Below, in pieces: positions 8,828-16,377 of a DNA stretch of 64,000 nt. The DNA is from Nonomuraea spiralis (GTDB lineage: Bacteria > Actinomycetota > Actinomycetes > Streptosporangiales > Streptosporangiaceae), in contig NZ_BMRC01000018.1 in assembly GCF_014648435.1 (NCBI RefSeq), positions 62,001 through 126,000 on the forward strand, read 5' to 3'. Numbering within the stretch: position 1 is the stretch's first letter; every line of letters begins with the position of its first letter. The translations under genes were made by a program, and so were the position numbers. The notes below the pieces were generated by a model that did not search any database, had not been told where the DNA came from, and saw nothing but the letters and a program-made list of their open reading frames with translations.

Positions 8828-9327
8828 GTGCGGCGTCCCCGGGTGGACGCGAAGCGGCGGCGCGAGCAGATCCTCGAGGCCGCCCTGGCCGAGTTCAGGC
8901 AGAAGGGCTGCACGGCGGGTTTACGGTAACGAACGCCCAGCAGGTGGGCATCTCGCACCCGAACCTGTTCCGGCTCTTCTCCACCAAGAAGGAGCTCTTC
9001 CTGGCCGTTCTCGTTCGGCTGTTCGAGACGATCGACCGCGAGATGGTCCGGCGGGGCAGCAACGCCGGGGCGGACCCCGTGCCGGTGATGGTGGACGCCT
9101 GGGGCGTGCTCATGGAGGATCGCGCGCTGATGCTCATGATGCTCCAGGGGTACGCGGCCTGCGATGATCGCGACGTTCGCGATCTGGTGGCCCGCTCGAC
9201 CCAGGACATCTTCGAGAATGTCGAGCTCATGCCGGGCGTCGGCGCCGACCGTGCGCACGCCTTCGTCGCCGAGGGAATGCGCTACATGGTCTCCGCGGCG
9301 ATGGACCTGCCGCGCCTGGCCGCGTAG
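8828..9327 (+). pseudogene. TetR-family regulator, frameshifted in the DNA-binding domain
   Basis: From GTG 8828 the frame reads VDAKRRREQILEAALAEF then RQKGC, a normal TetR helix 1, and stops soon after. The rest of the gene (GFTVTNAQQVGISHPNLFRL, TKKELFLAVLVRLFETI and a ligand domain ending DLPRLAA) lies in another frame. One extra G in the GGG run at 8905-8907 would give QKGLHGGFTVTN and join them, so a single-base deletion is the simplest explanation. The downstream DUF2306 gene, 66 bp away, is a likely former target. Sequencing error is the alternative. Confidence 0.75.
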
Positions 9328-9393
9328 GAGCCGTGGGCCGAGCGTTTTCTTTTTTGTGCTTGAAAGTGACCACTCACTACACAGGAGCAGGAC

Positions 9394-10092
9394 ATGACCA
9401 CAACCACCACCCGACGCCGCCGGCCCGCACTCATGTGGACCCTGTTAACTCTGCTCGCTGTCGGCATCGCCGTCTTCGCCGTCCAGCCCTACCTGACGGG
9501 CGACACCTCGCTCAGCAAGATCCCCCTCAACACGGACGTCGCCCTGCACTACCTGTCGATCGTGATCCACGCGCTTCCCGGCGGCCTCGCGTTGATCATC
9601 GGCCCGTTCCAGTTCAGCACCCGGCTGCGCGCCCGCCACCCCAAGGCCCACCGCATCGCCGGGCGCGTCTACATGATCAGCATCGTCCTGGCCACCGCCG
9701 CAGCCCTGTTCGCAGCCACCGTCTCCACCAGCGGCCTGCCCGCCCAGATCGCGTTCTACCTGCTGGCCGCAGCCTGGCTGTACAGCCTCTGTCAGGGCTA
9801 TCGTGCCATCCGCCGTGGCAACGTCCGAGAGCACCGGGTCTGGATGGTCCGCAACTACGCGCTGACATTCGCCGCGGTGAGCCTGCGCCTCTTCCTCGTC
9901 ATCGGTCTCCTGGCGCAGCAGGCCTATCCCACGCTGAGCTTCGACGACGTCTACACCACAAGCGCGTGGGCGTCCGTGCTGGTCAACTCGGTCGCGGCGG
10001 AGTACTTCATCGTGCATCGCCTGCTGGTGCACCGCGATCGGCGCCCCGCGTCGAGCGGCCGGCGGGGAGACGCCGCCCTCACCGCGCAGTGA
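9394..10092 (+). CDS. DUF2306 family membrane protein
   Basis: 232 aa with about six hydrophobic segments. Characteristic pieces are LHYLSIVIHALPGGLALIIG and RARHPKAHRIAGRVYM, followed by EHRVWMVRNYALTFAAVSLR; the conserved His residues in HPKAHR and EHRVWM are the family signature. Biochemical role unknown. ATG 9394 with AGGAGCAGGAC upstream. It sits directly behind a broken TetR gene, the usual arrangement for a small membrane protein under TetR repression, so it may now be deregulated. Confidence 0.8.
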   Translation: MTTTTTRRRRPALMWTLLTLLAVGIAVFAVQPYLTGDTSLSKIPLNTDVALHYLSIVIHALPGGLALIIGPFQFSTRLRARHPKAHRIAGRVYMISIVLATAAALFAATVSTSGLPAQIAFYLLAAAWLYSLCQGYRAIRRGNVREHRVWMVRNYALTFAAVSLRLFLVIGLLAQQAYPTLSFDDVYTTSAWASVLVNSVAAEYFIVHRLLVHRDRRPASSGRRGDAALTAQ

Positions 10093-10117
10093 AGGGGGGC
10101 GCTGTGACAGGGGGCGC

Positions 10118-10370
10118 TGTCGAGACCTCGCGCTGCCTCCATGAACGGCCCGCCCTTGTCGAAGTCGGCCTGCTGGGTGGTGAGGACACGGAAAGCCAGC
10201 TCTGCCCGGTTGAGCAGGTAACTTTCCCAGTTCCCCAGGCGAACCCGAACCACTGGATCGGTGGCGCACTGCTGGCGCAGGTAACCCGGCGGATCACGCA
10301 ACAACTGGTGCGTGTGACCGAGCAAGGGAACAGCGCCCACCGCCGCCGGGATGCTGGTGCTCGCCGGCAT
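10118..10370 (-). pseudogene. Cytochrome P450 N-terminal stump
   Basis: From ATG 10370 the product starts MPASTSIPAAVGAVPLLGH and continues DPVVRVRLGNWESYLLNRAE to ADFDKGGPFMEAARGL, a clear P450 N-terminus (proline-rich entry, first beta strands, B helix region). After about 83 codons the resemblance ends abruptly near 10118, only 25 bp from the end of the convergent DUF2306 gene. The I helix, ExxR and heme-Cys regions are absent from this window, so the fragment cannot bind heme. A deletion or rearrangement end-point is likely at about 10118. Confidence 0.75.
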
Positions 10371-10610
10371 TCTCGCCCCCTTCGATCCGGAGGCAGCCAG
10401 GTGGCGCTCACCGCGGCGATGCGGCCCCCGGCGTGGCGGTCGTCTCGATGGGGACGTCCTTCCCCTGCGCGAGCGCGGCCGGGTGGTTGACGTCGAACAC
10501 TGGCACGCGCACCCTGACCTGGACAGAACCATAACTACAATAGGTAGTCATATGAGAGCATAGAGTTATTAGCATGGTGGAGGTCATCTGGATTCCACGA
10601 AGGGACCCCC

Positions 10611-10916
10611 ATGCGACCCATCCCCGCCATCCTGGCCGTAGCCGCCGGGGCTCTGACACTCATCAGCGCCGTTCCCGCCTCCGCCGCACCCGGAGTCGCC
10701 CTCCTCTCCTCACAGGACGGGCAGACGCGAACGATCAACGATCCGCAGCCCAGGCAGTGCCATCGCGGCTTCGGGCCGAACAGCGGCCTGGCGAACTACA
10801 CCGAGGGCACCATCCTGGTCTTCCCTGACTCGAACTGCCGGACCAGGATCTTCGACCCTGTGGAGCCTGGCGACACCAAGAACGGCAACATCGGCAGCTT
10901 CTTCGCCCTGGACTGA
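10611..10916 (+). CDS. Small secreted protein of unknown function
   Basis: 101 aa. Residues 1-26 are a Sec signal peptide ending ASAAPG; the mature part has two Cys residues (QCHRGFG and DSNCRTRIF) able to form one disulfide, and reads GTILVFPDSNC. GAAGGGA lies 6 bp upstream of ATG 10611. Upstream, 10525-10575 is an A+T-rich promoter-like patch carrying an inverted copy of the TGTAGTTAT motif also seen near 3163. I do not recognise a family; the spacing of the strands around the disulfide suggests a small beta protein. Confidence 0.65.
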   Translation: MRPIPAILAVAAGALTLISAVPASAAPGVALLSSQDGQTRTINDPQPRQCHRGFGPNSGLANYTEGTILVFPDSNCRTRIFDPVEPGDTKNGNIGSFFALD

Positions 10917-11059
10917 TCCGCGCCCTCTGCGCACGGCCAGAGGAGAACGGAACGCGGGGATGCGGCTGGACGCCACTTGGGTTCGCCGCTGGGAAGCAGC
11001 CACCGCCGCCGCCGTGATCCCCCGGCCCCCTTGAACCGCGAGGGGACCGGGGGCTCTCT

Positions 11060-11242
11060 CCGTGCCTGAAGCCGCTCAAGTGCGTTTACATGGCGATCAC
11101 GAGCCTGGACCCGACCGGCAAGGGCCGCAAACGCTGGATCACCCGCTGGAAGGCGGCCCTGAACGCCTTCGCCATCACCTTCGAAGGCCGCCTGACCCCG
11201 ACCACCCGATAACGAGTCAGGATCGAGAAACACCGGTATCTA
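11060..11242 (+). pseudogene. IS256 (Mutator-type) transposase C-terminal remnant with right-end DNA
   Basis: The frame through 11090-11212 reads LKCVYMAITSLDPTGKGRKR, WITRWKAALNAFAITF, EGRL, the standard end of IS256-family transposases (ALK-x-x-Y ... W ... LN-x-(L/F)-A-I-x-F-(E/D)-(G/D)-R). The stop TAA is at 11210-11212. The bases after it (GAGTCAGGATCGAGAAACACC) look like an IS256 right end. It is cut off sharply where the ISL3 element begins at 11243. Everything upstream of about 11060, including the DDE domain, is gone. Confidence 0.7.
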
Positions 11243-11279
11243 GACTCTGGCCCGTAATCGGTGGTGGCGTTGAGTGATC
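11243..11279 (+). repeat. Left terminal inverted repeat of the ISL3 element
   Basis: Begins GACTCTGGCCCGTAATCGG; matches the reverse complement of 12827-12863 at 34 of 37 positions (differences at positions 2, 27 and 28). Sequence ends TGAGTGATC just before the transposase stop codon at 11281. Confidence 0.88.
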
Positions 11280-11280
11280 T

Positions 11281-12810
11281 TCATTGCAGCAGGATGCGGT
11301 GGCGCAGAAGGTCGAACCCGGCGCGGCCGTGCATCTGGCGCGTGATCCTCTTCGTGCGGGTGTTGACGCCTTCGGTTCGGCTGTTGTGGTGCGGGAGGGC
11401 GGCGTTGACAGCATCGCGGTCAAGTTCGATGCCGTTGGCGAAGCCGTGCAGGTGCGGCAGATCGGCGGCTCGGAGGGTGGTGGTCCAGGCGGTGAGTTCG
11501 GCGTCGTTGCCGGCGGCCGGGGTGAGGAGCTCGGCGAAGCTGCGGACGTGTCGGGCGAGTTCGGCCAGTTCGGGGCAGGCGGCTGTGAGCTCCTGCACCA
11601 GCTGGGTGTCGCTGTCACGCAGCCGGTCGGGGTGGGTGAGCAGGAGACGGGCCAGGCGGCGCGGCGTGATGACGGGCCGCTCTCCTTCGGCACGGCCTTG
11701 GGTGATGTAGCGGTAGAGCGGATTGAGGCTGCCGGTGTAGCCGAGCTCTTTGATCTCTCGAAACAGCTGCTGGACGGCAACGGCCGGATCGGTGGCGCGC
11801 CGTTCTCGCAGGTGATCGCGGTAAGGATCGACGAGCGTGGGTCGGTAGCACGGGGCCCGGCGCAAAGCCTCGGGCTTCTGGGTGCGGGCGTAGCGCTTGG
11901 TGGTGCCCAGGGACAGGTTCAACCGACGGGCGCACTCCAAGAGGCCGACGCCCTTGTCCAGCAGGTCGTGGATCTGCTGCCAGCGCTCACGGGTGCTCTG
12001 CTCATGGACGCCGGCGGGCCGCGACGGGTTGACCGTGGCCCAGCAGGCGCTGTGGGACCGAAGCTCAGCAAGGGTCTTGTCGCAGAAATTCGCCCACAGG
12101 TGCCACCTGTCCCCGACCTGCACGGCATCCGGCAGAGCACGTCGAACCGCCTCACCGTACGCGCCCGACCCGTCGCGGCAGACGATCTCGACTCCAGGGC
12201 GGGATCGCAGCCATGTCTCCAGCACATCGGCACCGCGGCCGGGCAGGACATCGATCCGCTCGCCGGTCGCGGCGTCGATCAGGATCGTGGCATAGCGGTG
12301 CCGGCGTTTGAGAGCGAAGTCATCGACACCCAGCACGCGCGGGATCCGCAGCGGGGGAAGCGGCAGCCGCGCCAGCAGCCGCAGCGCTGTGGACCTCGAA
12401 ATCGTGACAGCCAGGACCACCGACAGCCGAGCACTCGCTCGGCCGGCCAGTTCCTTCACCACCGCGCCCAGCTGGCCGGTGAGCCTGCTGGCTCGACGCT
12501 GGTAGCGCTCGATCAGCCTGGGCGCCTGCTCACGGAACGTCTGCCGAGGGCATCCCCACTCGGGGCAGACCAGACGCCGTACCTGTAGCGACACCACCAC
12601 CAGCCGCCCGTCGACCGGGACATCCGTGACCGTCCGGCTCACGTGGCCGTGCGCTCGACCGCTCAGCGCCCCGCACACCGGGCACGGCACCGGCTCGTCG
12701 CGAGTACGAGCCATGACCCGAATGAGGTCGTCCTCGTCCTCTACTCCCTCGATGACCAGGGTAGACAGCCCCGCAAATACCACACCCGCAAGATCGTCGA
12801 TCTTCAGCAC
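11281..12810 (-). CDS. ISL3-family transposase, full length
   Basis: 509 aa, the normal ISL3 length. The N-terminal zinc-binding part has CPVCGALSGRAHGH and LVCPEWGCPRQTF. The transposase_12 core shows LGVDDFALKRRHRYATIL (first Asp), ERIDVLPGR, VEIVCRDGSGAYGEAVRRAL (second Asp) and ADRWHLW-type QVGDRWHLWANF. The end carries HNSRTEGVNTRTKRITRQM with the catalytic Glu, then GRAGFDLLRHRILL. No frameshift or stop was found, so it is potentially active. Start is GTG 12810; the gene fills the element. Confidence 0.95.
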   Translation of the reverse strand: MLKIDDLAGVVFAGLSTLVIEGVEDEDDLIRVMARTRDEPVPCPVCGALSGRAHGHVSRTVTDVPVDGRLVVVSLQVRRLVCPEWGCPRQTFREQAPRLIERYQRRASRLTGQLGAVVKELAGRASARLSVVLAVTISRSTALRLLARLPLPPLRIPRVLGVDDFALKRRHRYATILIDAATGERIDVLPGRGADVLETWLRSRPGVEIVCRDGSGAYGEAVRRALPDAVQVGDRWHLWANFCDKTLAELRSHSACWATVNPSRPAGVHEQSTRERWQQIHDLLDKGVGLLECARRLNLSLGTTKRYARTQKPEALRRAPCYRPTLVDPYRDHLRERRATDPAVAVQQLFREIKELGYTGSLNPLYRYITQGRAEGERPVITPRRLARLLLTHPDRLRDSDTQLVQELTAACPELAELARHVRSFAELLTPAAGNDAELTAWTTTLRAADLPHLHGFANGIELDRDAVNAALPHHNSRTEGVNTRTKRITRQMHGRAGFDLLRHRILLQ

Positions 12811-12826
12811 GGCCCAGCCTGGCAGG

Positions 12827-12863
12827 GATCACTCAGTGCCACCACCGATTACGGGCCAGAGCC
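12827..12863 (-). repeat. Right terminal inverted repeat of the ISL3 element
   Basis: Read on the minus strand it begins GGCTCTGGCCCGTAATCGG and ends TGAGTGATC, pairing with 11243-11279. Lies just upstream of the transposase start. Confidence 0.88.
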
Positions 12864-12901
12864 GTTGACCGTACAGTCCCTTACGAGGGAGAAGTGCGCT
12901 G

Positions 12902-13354
12902 TCAGCCAGCCGCAGCCTTCCACTCCGGAGCGAGGACGGAGTGAATGACCGAATCTCGCCACCCGTCCGCGAGCTTCAAGTGCCCCCGGATGACACCCTC
13001 CTCCACCATTCCGAGCTTGCTCATGACTCGCCCGGACGCCTCGTTGAGCGGGCTTCGTGCACCCCAGATACGGTAGATGCCGAGTTGCTCGAACCCGAGC
13101 CGCAGGAGCAGGCGCACGACTTCGGCGCCCAGGCCCTGACGCCACCGGTCTGACCGGAGCGCGAACCCTATCTGGGCGCTGTTCTGGAGCGGGTGGCCGA
13201 GGTCGATCGAGATCCGCGCGAACGCCACCAGCTCGCCGCCGTCCGGCAGCACCGCGGCGAGGCAGTAGTCCATCCGCGGTTCGATCCGAGCCGACTCGAC
13301 CACTCCGGCGATCGTGCTCTCGACTTGCTCACGAGTTCGAGGCTCGAAGCTCAT
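12902..13354 (-). CDS. GNAT-family N-acetyltransferase (RimJ/RimL type), 5'-truncated
   Basis: 150 aa. The acetyl-CoA site is RSDRWRQGLGAEVVRLLLR (R/Q-x-x-G-x-G/A), and the C-terminal strand-turn is GARSPLNEASGRVMSKLGM then EEGVIRGHLKL, characteristic of RimJ/RimL-like enzymes acting on N-termini or small amines. The family normally has about 30 more N-terminal residues. The codons just before ATG 13354 still read NYGDPQVTEHM in the family's register, then meet the end of a methyltransferase remnant near 13388. The N-terminal strand is therefore lost and activity is doubtful. A deletion fused the two genes. Confidence 0.75.
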   Translation of the reverse strand: MSFEPRTREQVESTIAGVVESARIEPRMDYCLAAVLPDGGELVAFARISIDLGHPLQNSAQIGFALRSDRWRQGLGAEVVRLLLRLGFEQLGIYRIWGARSPLNEASGRVMSKLGMVEEGVIRGHLKLADGWRDSVIHSVLAPEWKAAAG

Positions 13355-13387
13355 GTGCTCAGTGACCTGCGGGTCGCCGTAGTTCCT

Positions 13388-13693
13388 CCTTGGACAGGAA
13401 CCCGATCAGGGTGTCGGCGACGATCACGCGGGGCGGTCGGCGGGGACCTCGTCGAGCCATCGGGGGTCGTTGAGGTCGGAGCCGATGGTGTGGGCGTGGG
13501 GGCGCTCGGGGAGCAGCAGGCGCCTGGCCTTGGCCACGCCGGGCAGGCCCACGTCGTGCCACTCGACGGTGGCGGGCGGGTCGACGCGGTGGACGTGGGT
13601 GTCGAGTCCGGCGCTGTAGTCGAGCGCCTTGCCCGCCAGGGTCAGCCAGAACGTGTTCTCCAGCGGCGTGGGGTCGGGGAGGGTGACGGCCAT
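13388..13693 (-). pseudogene. LCM-type SAM-dependent methyltransferase remnant
   Basis: ATG 13693 follows AAAGGGA. The product starts MAVTLPDPTPLENTFWLTLA then GKALD, as in actinobacterial class I methyltransferases of the leucine-carboxyl-methyltransferase type. It then jumps to SAGLDTHVHRVDPPATVEW and LLPERPHAHTIGSDL, DPRWLDEVPADRPA, skipping roughly 60 residues that include the first part of the SAM site. A one-base loss near 13426 shifts the frame before VIVADTLIGFLSKEEL, after which the gene is cut off and continues as the acetyltransferase. Three separate lesions make it a pseudogene. Confidence 0.7.
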
Positions 13694-13906
13694 CGTGTCA
13701 GTCCCTTTCTGCGGTGACTCGTCCAGCGCGGTGTCGTCGGTGAACCGCCGGTGGGTACAGAGCTCCAGCGTGGGCAGCGCGAGGCGGCGCAGCAGGTCGG
13801 GGCCGAACCGGCGGGTTCGCCTGCGGACACGATCAGGCACGGACGAGGCGACCCGGGCGTTCTCCACGATCAGTGATCGCCGGGATGTCCGTGCCTTCTG
13901 TGCGGA

Positions 13907-15502
13907 TCAGACCTGGCGGGACCCATCCGGGCCGAACTCCGTGCCGTGATCGGCGGTGTCCGTCTCCTTCACGGCCAGGACTCCGTCCACGCGGCGGGGA
14001 ACCCCAAGGGGGTTGTCGTCGCGCAGCTCGGGCGGGAGCAGCCGCTGCGGGGTGTCCTGGTAGGCGATCGGGCGGAGGAACCGCTGGACGGCGGAGGCGC
14101 CGACCGAGGTGTGCGCGGAGTCGGTGGCCGCCGGGTACGGTCCCGAATGGTTCATCGCCCAGCTCACCGCGACCCCGGTCGGATAGCCGTCGCACACCAC
14201 CCGCCCGGTGCGCCGGGTGACGACGTCGATCACGCGGCGCGGGAGATCCTCCTCCCCCTCCCCCATGTGCAGCGTCGCGGTGAGGCTGCCGGGGAGGCGG
14301 CCGAGCAGGGCGAGCAGCTCCTCCTCCGTGTCGTACTCCACCAGCACGATCACCGGGCCGAAGCACTCCCCGGTCAGCGCCTCGCCGAACATCGTGCCCG
14401 GCACTCTCAGCACGGTGGGCGTCGCCCTGCCGTCGAGGTCGCGCGGCTCGGCTCCGGCCAACACCTGGACGCCCGGCTGCGCGGCGAGCTCCCGCACGCC
14501 TTCGGCGTACGCCGCCAGGATGTTCCTGGTGAGCATCGTGCCGGCCGGCGCGTCGGCGCCGCGCGCGGCGAGCGCCTCCTGCAGCGCTGTCCCGTGCTCG
14601 CCGGCCGGTACGAAGGCGAGCCCCGGTTTGGTGCAGAACTGGCCTGTCCCGAGCGTGAAGGAACCCAGCAGTCCTTCGGCGATCGACGCACCACGTTCCA
14701 CGGCCGCGGCCGGGGTGACGACCAGCGGGTTGACGCTGCCGAGCTCTCCGAAGAACGGGATGGGCTCCGGGCGGGCGGCGGCCAGGTCGAACAGCGCGCG
14801 CCCACCGCGCACCGAGCCGGTGAAGGCTACGGCCGTGACGCGCGGGTCCGTGACCAGCGCCACTCCGGCGGCCTGCCCGTGCACCAGGCTCACCGCGTCG
14901 GGAACCCCTGCCCGTACGGCAGCATTGAGCAGCGCGCCGTACGTCGCCAGCGAGGTCGCCGGGTGGGCCGGATGGGCCTTCACCACCACGGGGCAGCCGG
15001 CTGCCAGCGCGGAGGCGGTGTCGCCGCCCGGAACGCTGAAGGCGAGCGGGAAGTTGCTTGCGCCGAAGACGGCGACCGGGCCGCGCGGGACCATCATCCG
15101 CCGCAGGTCCGGGCACGGCGGGACGGCCGCCGGGTCGGCGTGGTCGATCACGACCCCGAGGTGGCTTCCCTCGGTGACGACGTCGGCGAGGAACCTGAGC
15201 TGGGCACAGGTGCGGGCGAGCTCCCCGGTGAGCCGGGGCAGGCCCAGCGCGCTCTCCCGGTCGGCGAGCGTGAGGATCGTCTCGCCGGCCTTCTCCAGCT
15301 CGGCGGCCATGTCGCGCAGCAGCGCCGCCCGGCCCGCGACGCCCAAGGCGGCCAGCGCGGGCACGGCCGACGCGGCGGCCGCGCAGCGCGCCGCCACCTC
15401 GGCCGGCGTGGACTCGGCGCCGACCACCTCGACGACCTCGCCGGTGCGCGGGTCGACTGAGACGACGTCTGAGGTGGCGTTGTTCGTCGCGGTGTTCATC
15501 AC
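13907..15502 (-). CDS. 2-oxoglutarate-semialdehyde dehydrogenase (aldehyde dehydrogenase (NADP+))
   Basis: 531 aa, the length typical of type II/III alpha-ketoglutaric semialdehyde dehydrogenases. Oxidises 2,5-dioxopentanoate to 2-oxoglutarate, the last step of non-phosphorylative pentose and sugar-acid breakdown. Visible are VFGASNFPLAFSVPGGDT, the cofactor-loop VAFTGSVRGGRALF, Glu in FFGELGSVNPLVV, catalytic Cys in LGTGQFCTKPGLAFVP, and ALTGECFGPVIVL. Its start overlaps the FAH gene's stop by ATGA, so the two are translationally coupled. The neighbouring dehydratases make its expected substrate, which supports the assignment over a generic aldehyde dehydrogenase. It is the last gene of the operon. 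Confidence 0.88.
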   Translation of the reverse strand: MMNTATNNATSDVVSVDPRTGEVVEVVGAESTPAEVAARCAAAASAVPALAALGVAGRAALLRDMAAELEKAGETILTLADRESALGLPRLTGELARTCAQLRFLADVVTEGSHLGVVIDHADPAAVPPCPDLRRMMVPRGPVAVFGASNFPLAFSVPGGDTASALAAGCPVVVKAHPAHPATSLATYGALLNAAVRAGVPDAVSLVHGQAAGVALVTDPRVTAVAFTGSVRGGRALFDLAAARPEPIPFFGELGSVNPLVVTPAAAVERGASIAEGLLGSFTLGTGQFCTKPGLAFVPAGEHGTALQEALAARGADAPAGTMLTRNILAAYAEGVRELAAQPGVQVLAGAEPRDLDGRATPTVLRVPGTMFGEALTGECFGPVIVLVEYDTEEELLALLGRLPGSLTATLHMGEGEEDLPRRVIDVVTRRTGRVVCDGYPTGVAVSWAMNHSGPYPAATDSAHTSVGASAVQRFLRPIAYQDTPQRLLPPELRDDNPLGVPRRVDGVLAVKETDTADHGTEFGPDGSRQV

Positions 15503-16377
15503 TGCGTTCCTTCAAGGGACTCCAGCATGGCCGCCAGTCCGCGGACCACGCCGTTGGTCAGGGTTCCGATCTCGCCGATCCCGATCTCCACGACGTCCCC
15601 CCCGGCGAGCGTGAAGGGAAGGTCCGGCACCAGGCAGGTGCCGGTCGCCAGCACGGCGCCGTCCGGGAAGACGTCGGCGGCGAACAGGTATCCGGCCAGG
15701 TCGTCGAGCCGCCGGTTCAGCCGCCCGGTGTCGGCCTCACCGGACCAGGCGACGGCGCCGTCGCGACGGATCGTCATGCGGATCGGCAGCGCGTAGGGGT
15801 CGGCGACCTCCCACACCGGGCGGATGGCCGGGCCTACTGCGCAGCCACCGAGATAGATCTTGGCCTGGGGGAGGTACAGCGGGTTCTCGCCCTCGATGGT
15901 GCGCGAGCTCATGTCGTCGCAGACCGTGTACCCGACGATCTCGCCGTACGCGTTGAGCACCAGGGCCAGCTCGGGCTCGGGCACGTCGATCGTGGAGTCG
16001 GCCCGCACCGCGACCGTGCCGCCGTCGCCGACGACCCGCCAGGCGGCGGACTTGAAGAACAGCTCGGGCCGGGGCGCGTCGTACACCCGCTCGTAGACGT
16101 CCGCGGCGGCGGCGCTCTCGGCCATCCGTGCCTGGCGGGAGCGACGGTAGGTGACGCCGGCGGCCCACACCTCCATGCGGCCCTCGACCGGCGGGAGCGG
16201 CTCGGCCGGGCCGTCCGAGGGCTCGGTCAGGGCCCGCTCGACGAGTTCGCGCAGGTCGGACAGGCTCAGACGCAACAGCTCGGCCAGCGGCAGCGGCAGC
16301 GGATGGACCAGGCCGTCGTCTGCCCGCACCCCCGCCCGGATCTCGCCGTCTCTCGCGTAACGCAGGATGTGTGTCAT
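15499..16377 (-). CDS. FAH-fold 2-keto-3-deoxy-pentonate dehydratase-like protein
   Basis: 292 aa of the fumarylacetoacetate hydrolase superfamily. Metal ligands appear in VPEPELALVLNAYGEIV (E-x-E) and Asp in GYTVCDDMSSRTIEGENPLY; the C-terminal part has SGEADTGRLNRRLDDL and LATGTCLVPDLPF. FAH proteins of this length with the SSRTIEGENPLYLPQAK pattern are the archaeal/bacterial 2-dehydro-3-deoxy-D-arabonate (xylonate) dehydratases, which make 2,5-dioxopentanoate. The gene is coupled by ATGA overlaps to the lactonase upstream and the dioxopentanoate dehydrogenase downstream, exactly the order of the chemistry. The exact pentonate is not determinable. Confidence 0.82.
   Translation of the reverse strand: MTHILRYARDGEIRAGVRADDGLVHPLPLPLAELLRLSLSDLRELVERALTEPSDGPAEPLPPVEGRMEVWAAGVTYRRSRQARMAESAAAADVYERVYDAPRPELFFKSAAWRVVGDGGTVAVRADSTIDVPEPELALVLNAYGEIVGYTVCDDMSSRTIEGENPLYLPQAKIYLGGCAVGPAIRPVWEVADPYALPIRMTIRRDGAVAWSGEADTGRLNRRLDDLAGYLFAADVFPDGAVLATGTCLVPDLPFTLAGGDVVEIGIGEIGTLTNGVVRGLAAMLESLEGTQ

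Larger units (their letters stand above)
11243..12863. mobile_element. ISL3-family insertion sequence, apparently complete
   Basis: 1621 bp bounded by 37-bp inverted repeats that match at 34 positions, with a single intact transposase gene on the minus strand. The 8-bp flanks (GGTATCTA left, GTTGACCG right) are not duplicates, so the expected ISL3 target duplication is missing; later recombination at one end is likely, since the left end abuts a truncated IS256 remnant. Confidence 0.85.

Noticed and set aside
11235..12871. Target-site duplication around the ISL3 element
   Set aside because: The 8-bp flanks GGTATCTA and GTTGACCG differ, and shifting the boundary by one or two bases does not help.
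13946..15460. Long open frame on the plus strand opposite the aldehyde dehydrogenase
   Set aside because: Arg/Gly/His-rich composition and codon positions mirror the gene on the other strand; typical shadow in high-G+C DNA. Many similar long frames (for example 1603-2904 plus, 34939-35937 minus) were dropped for the same reason.
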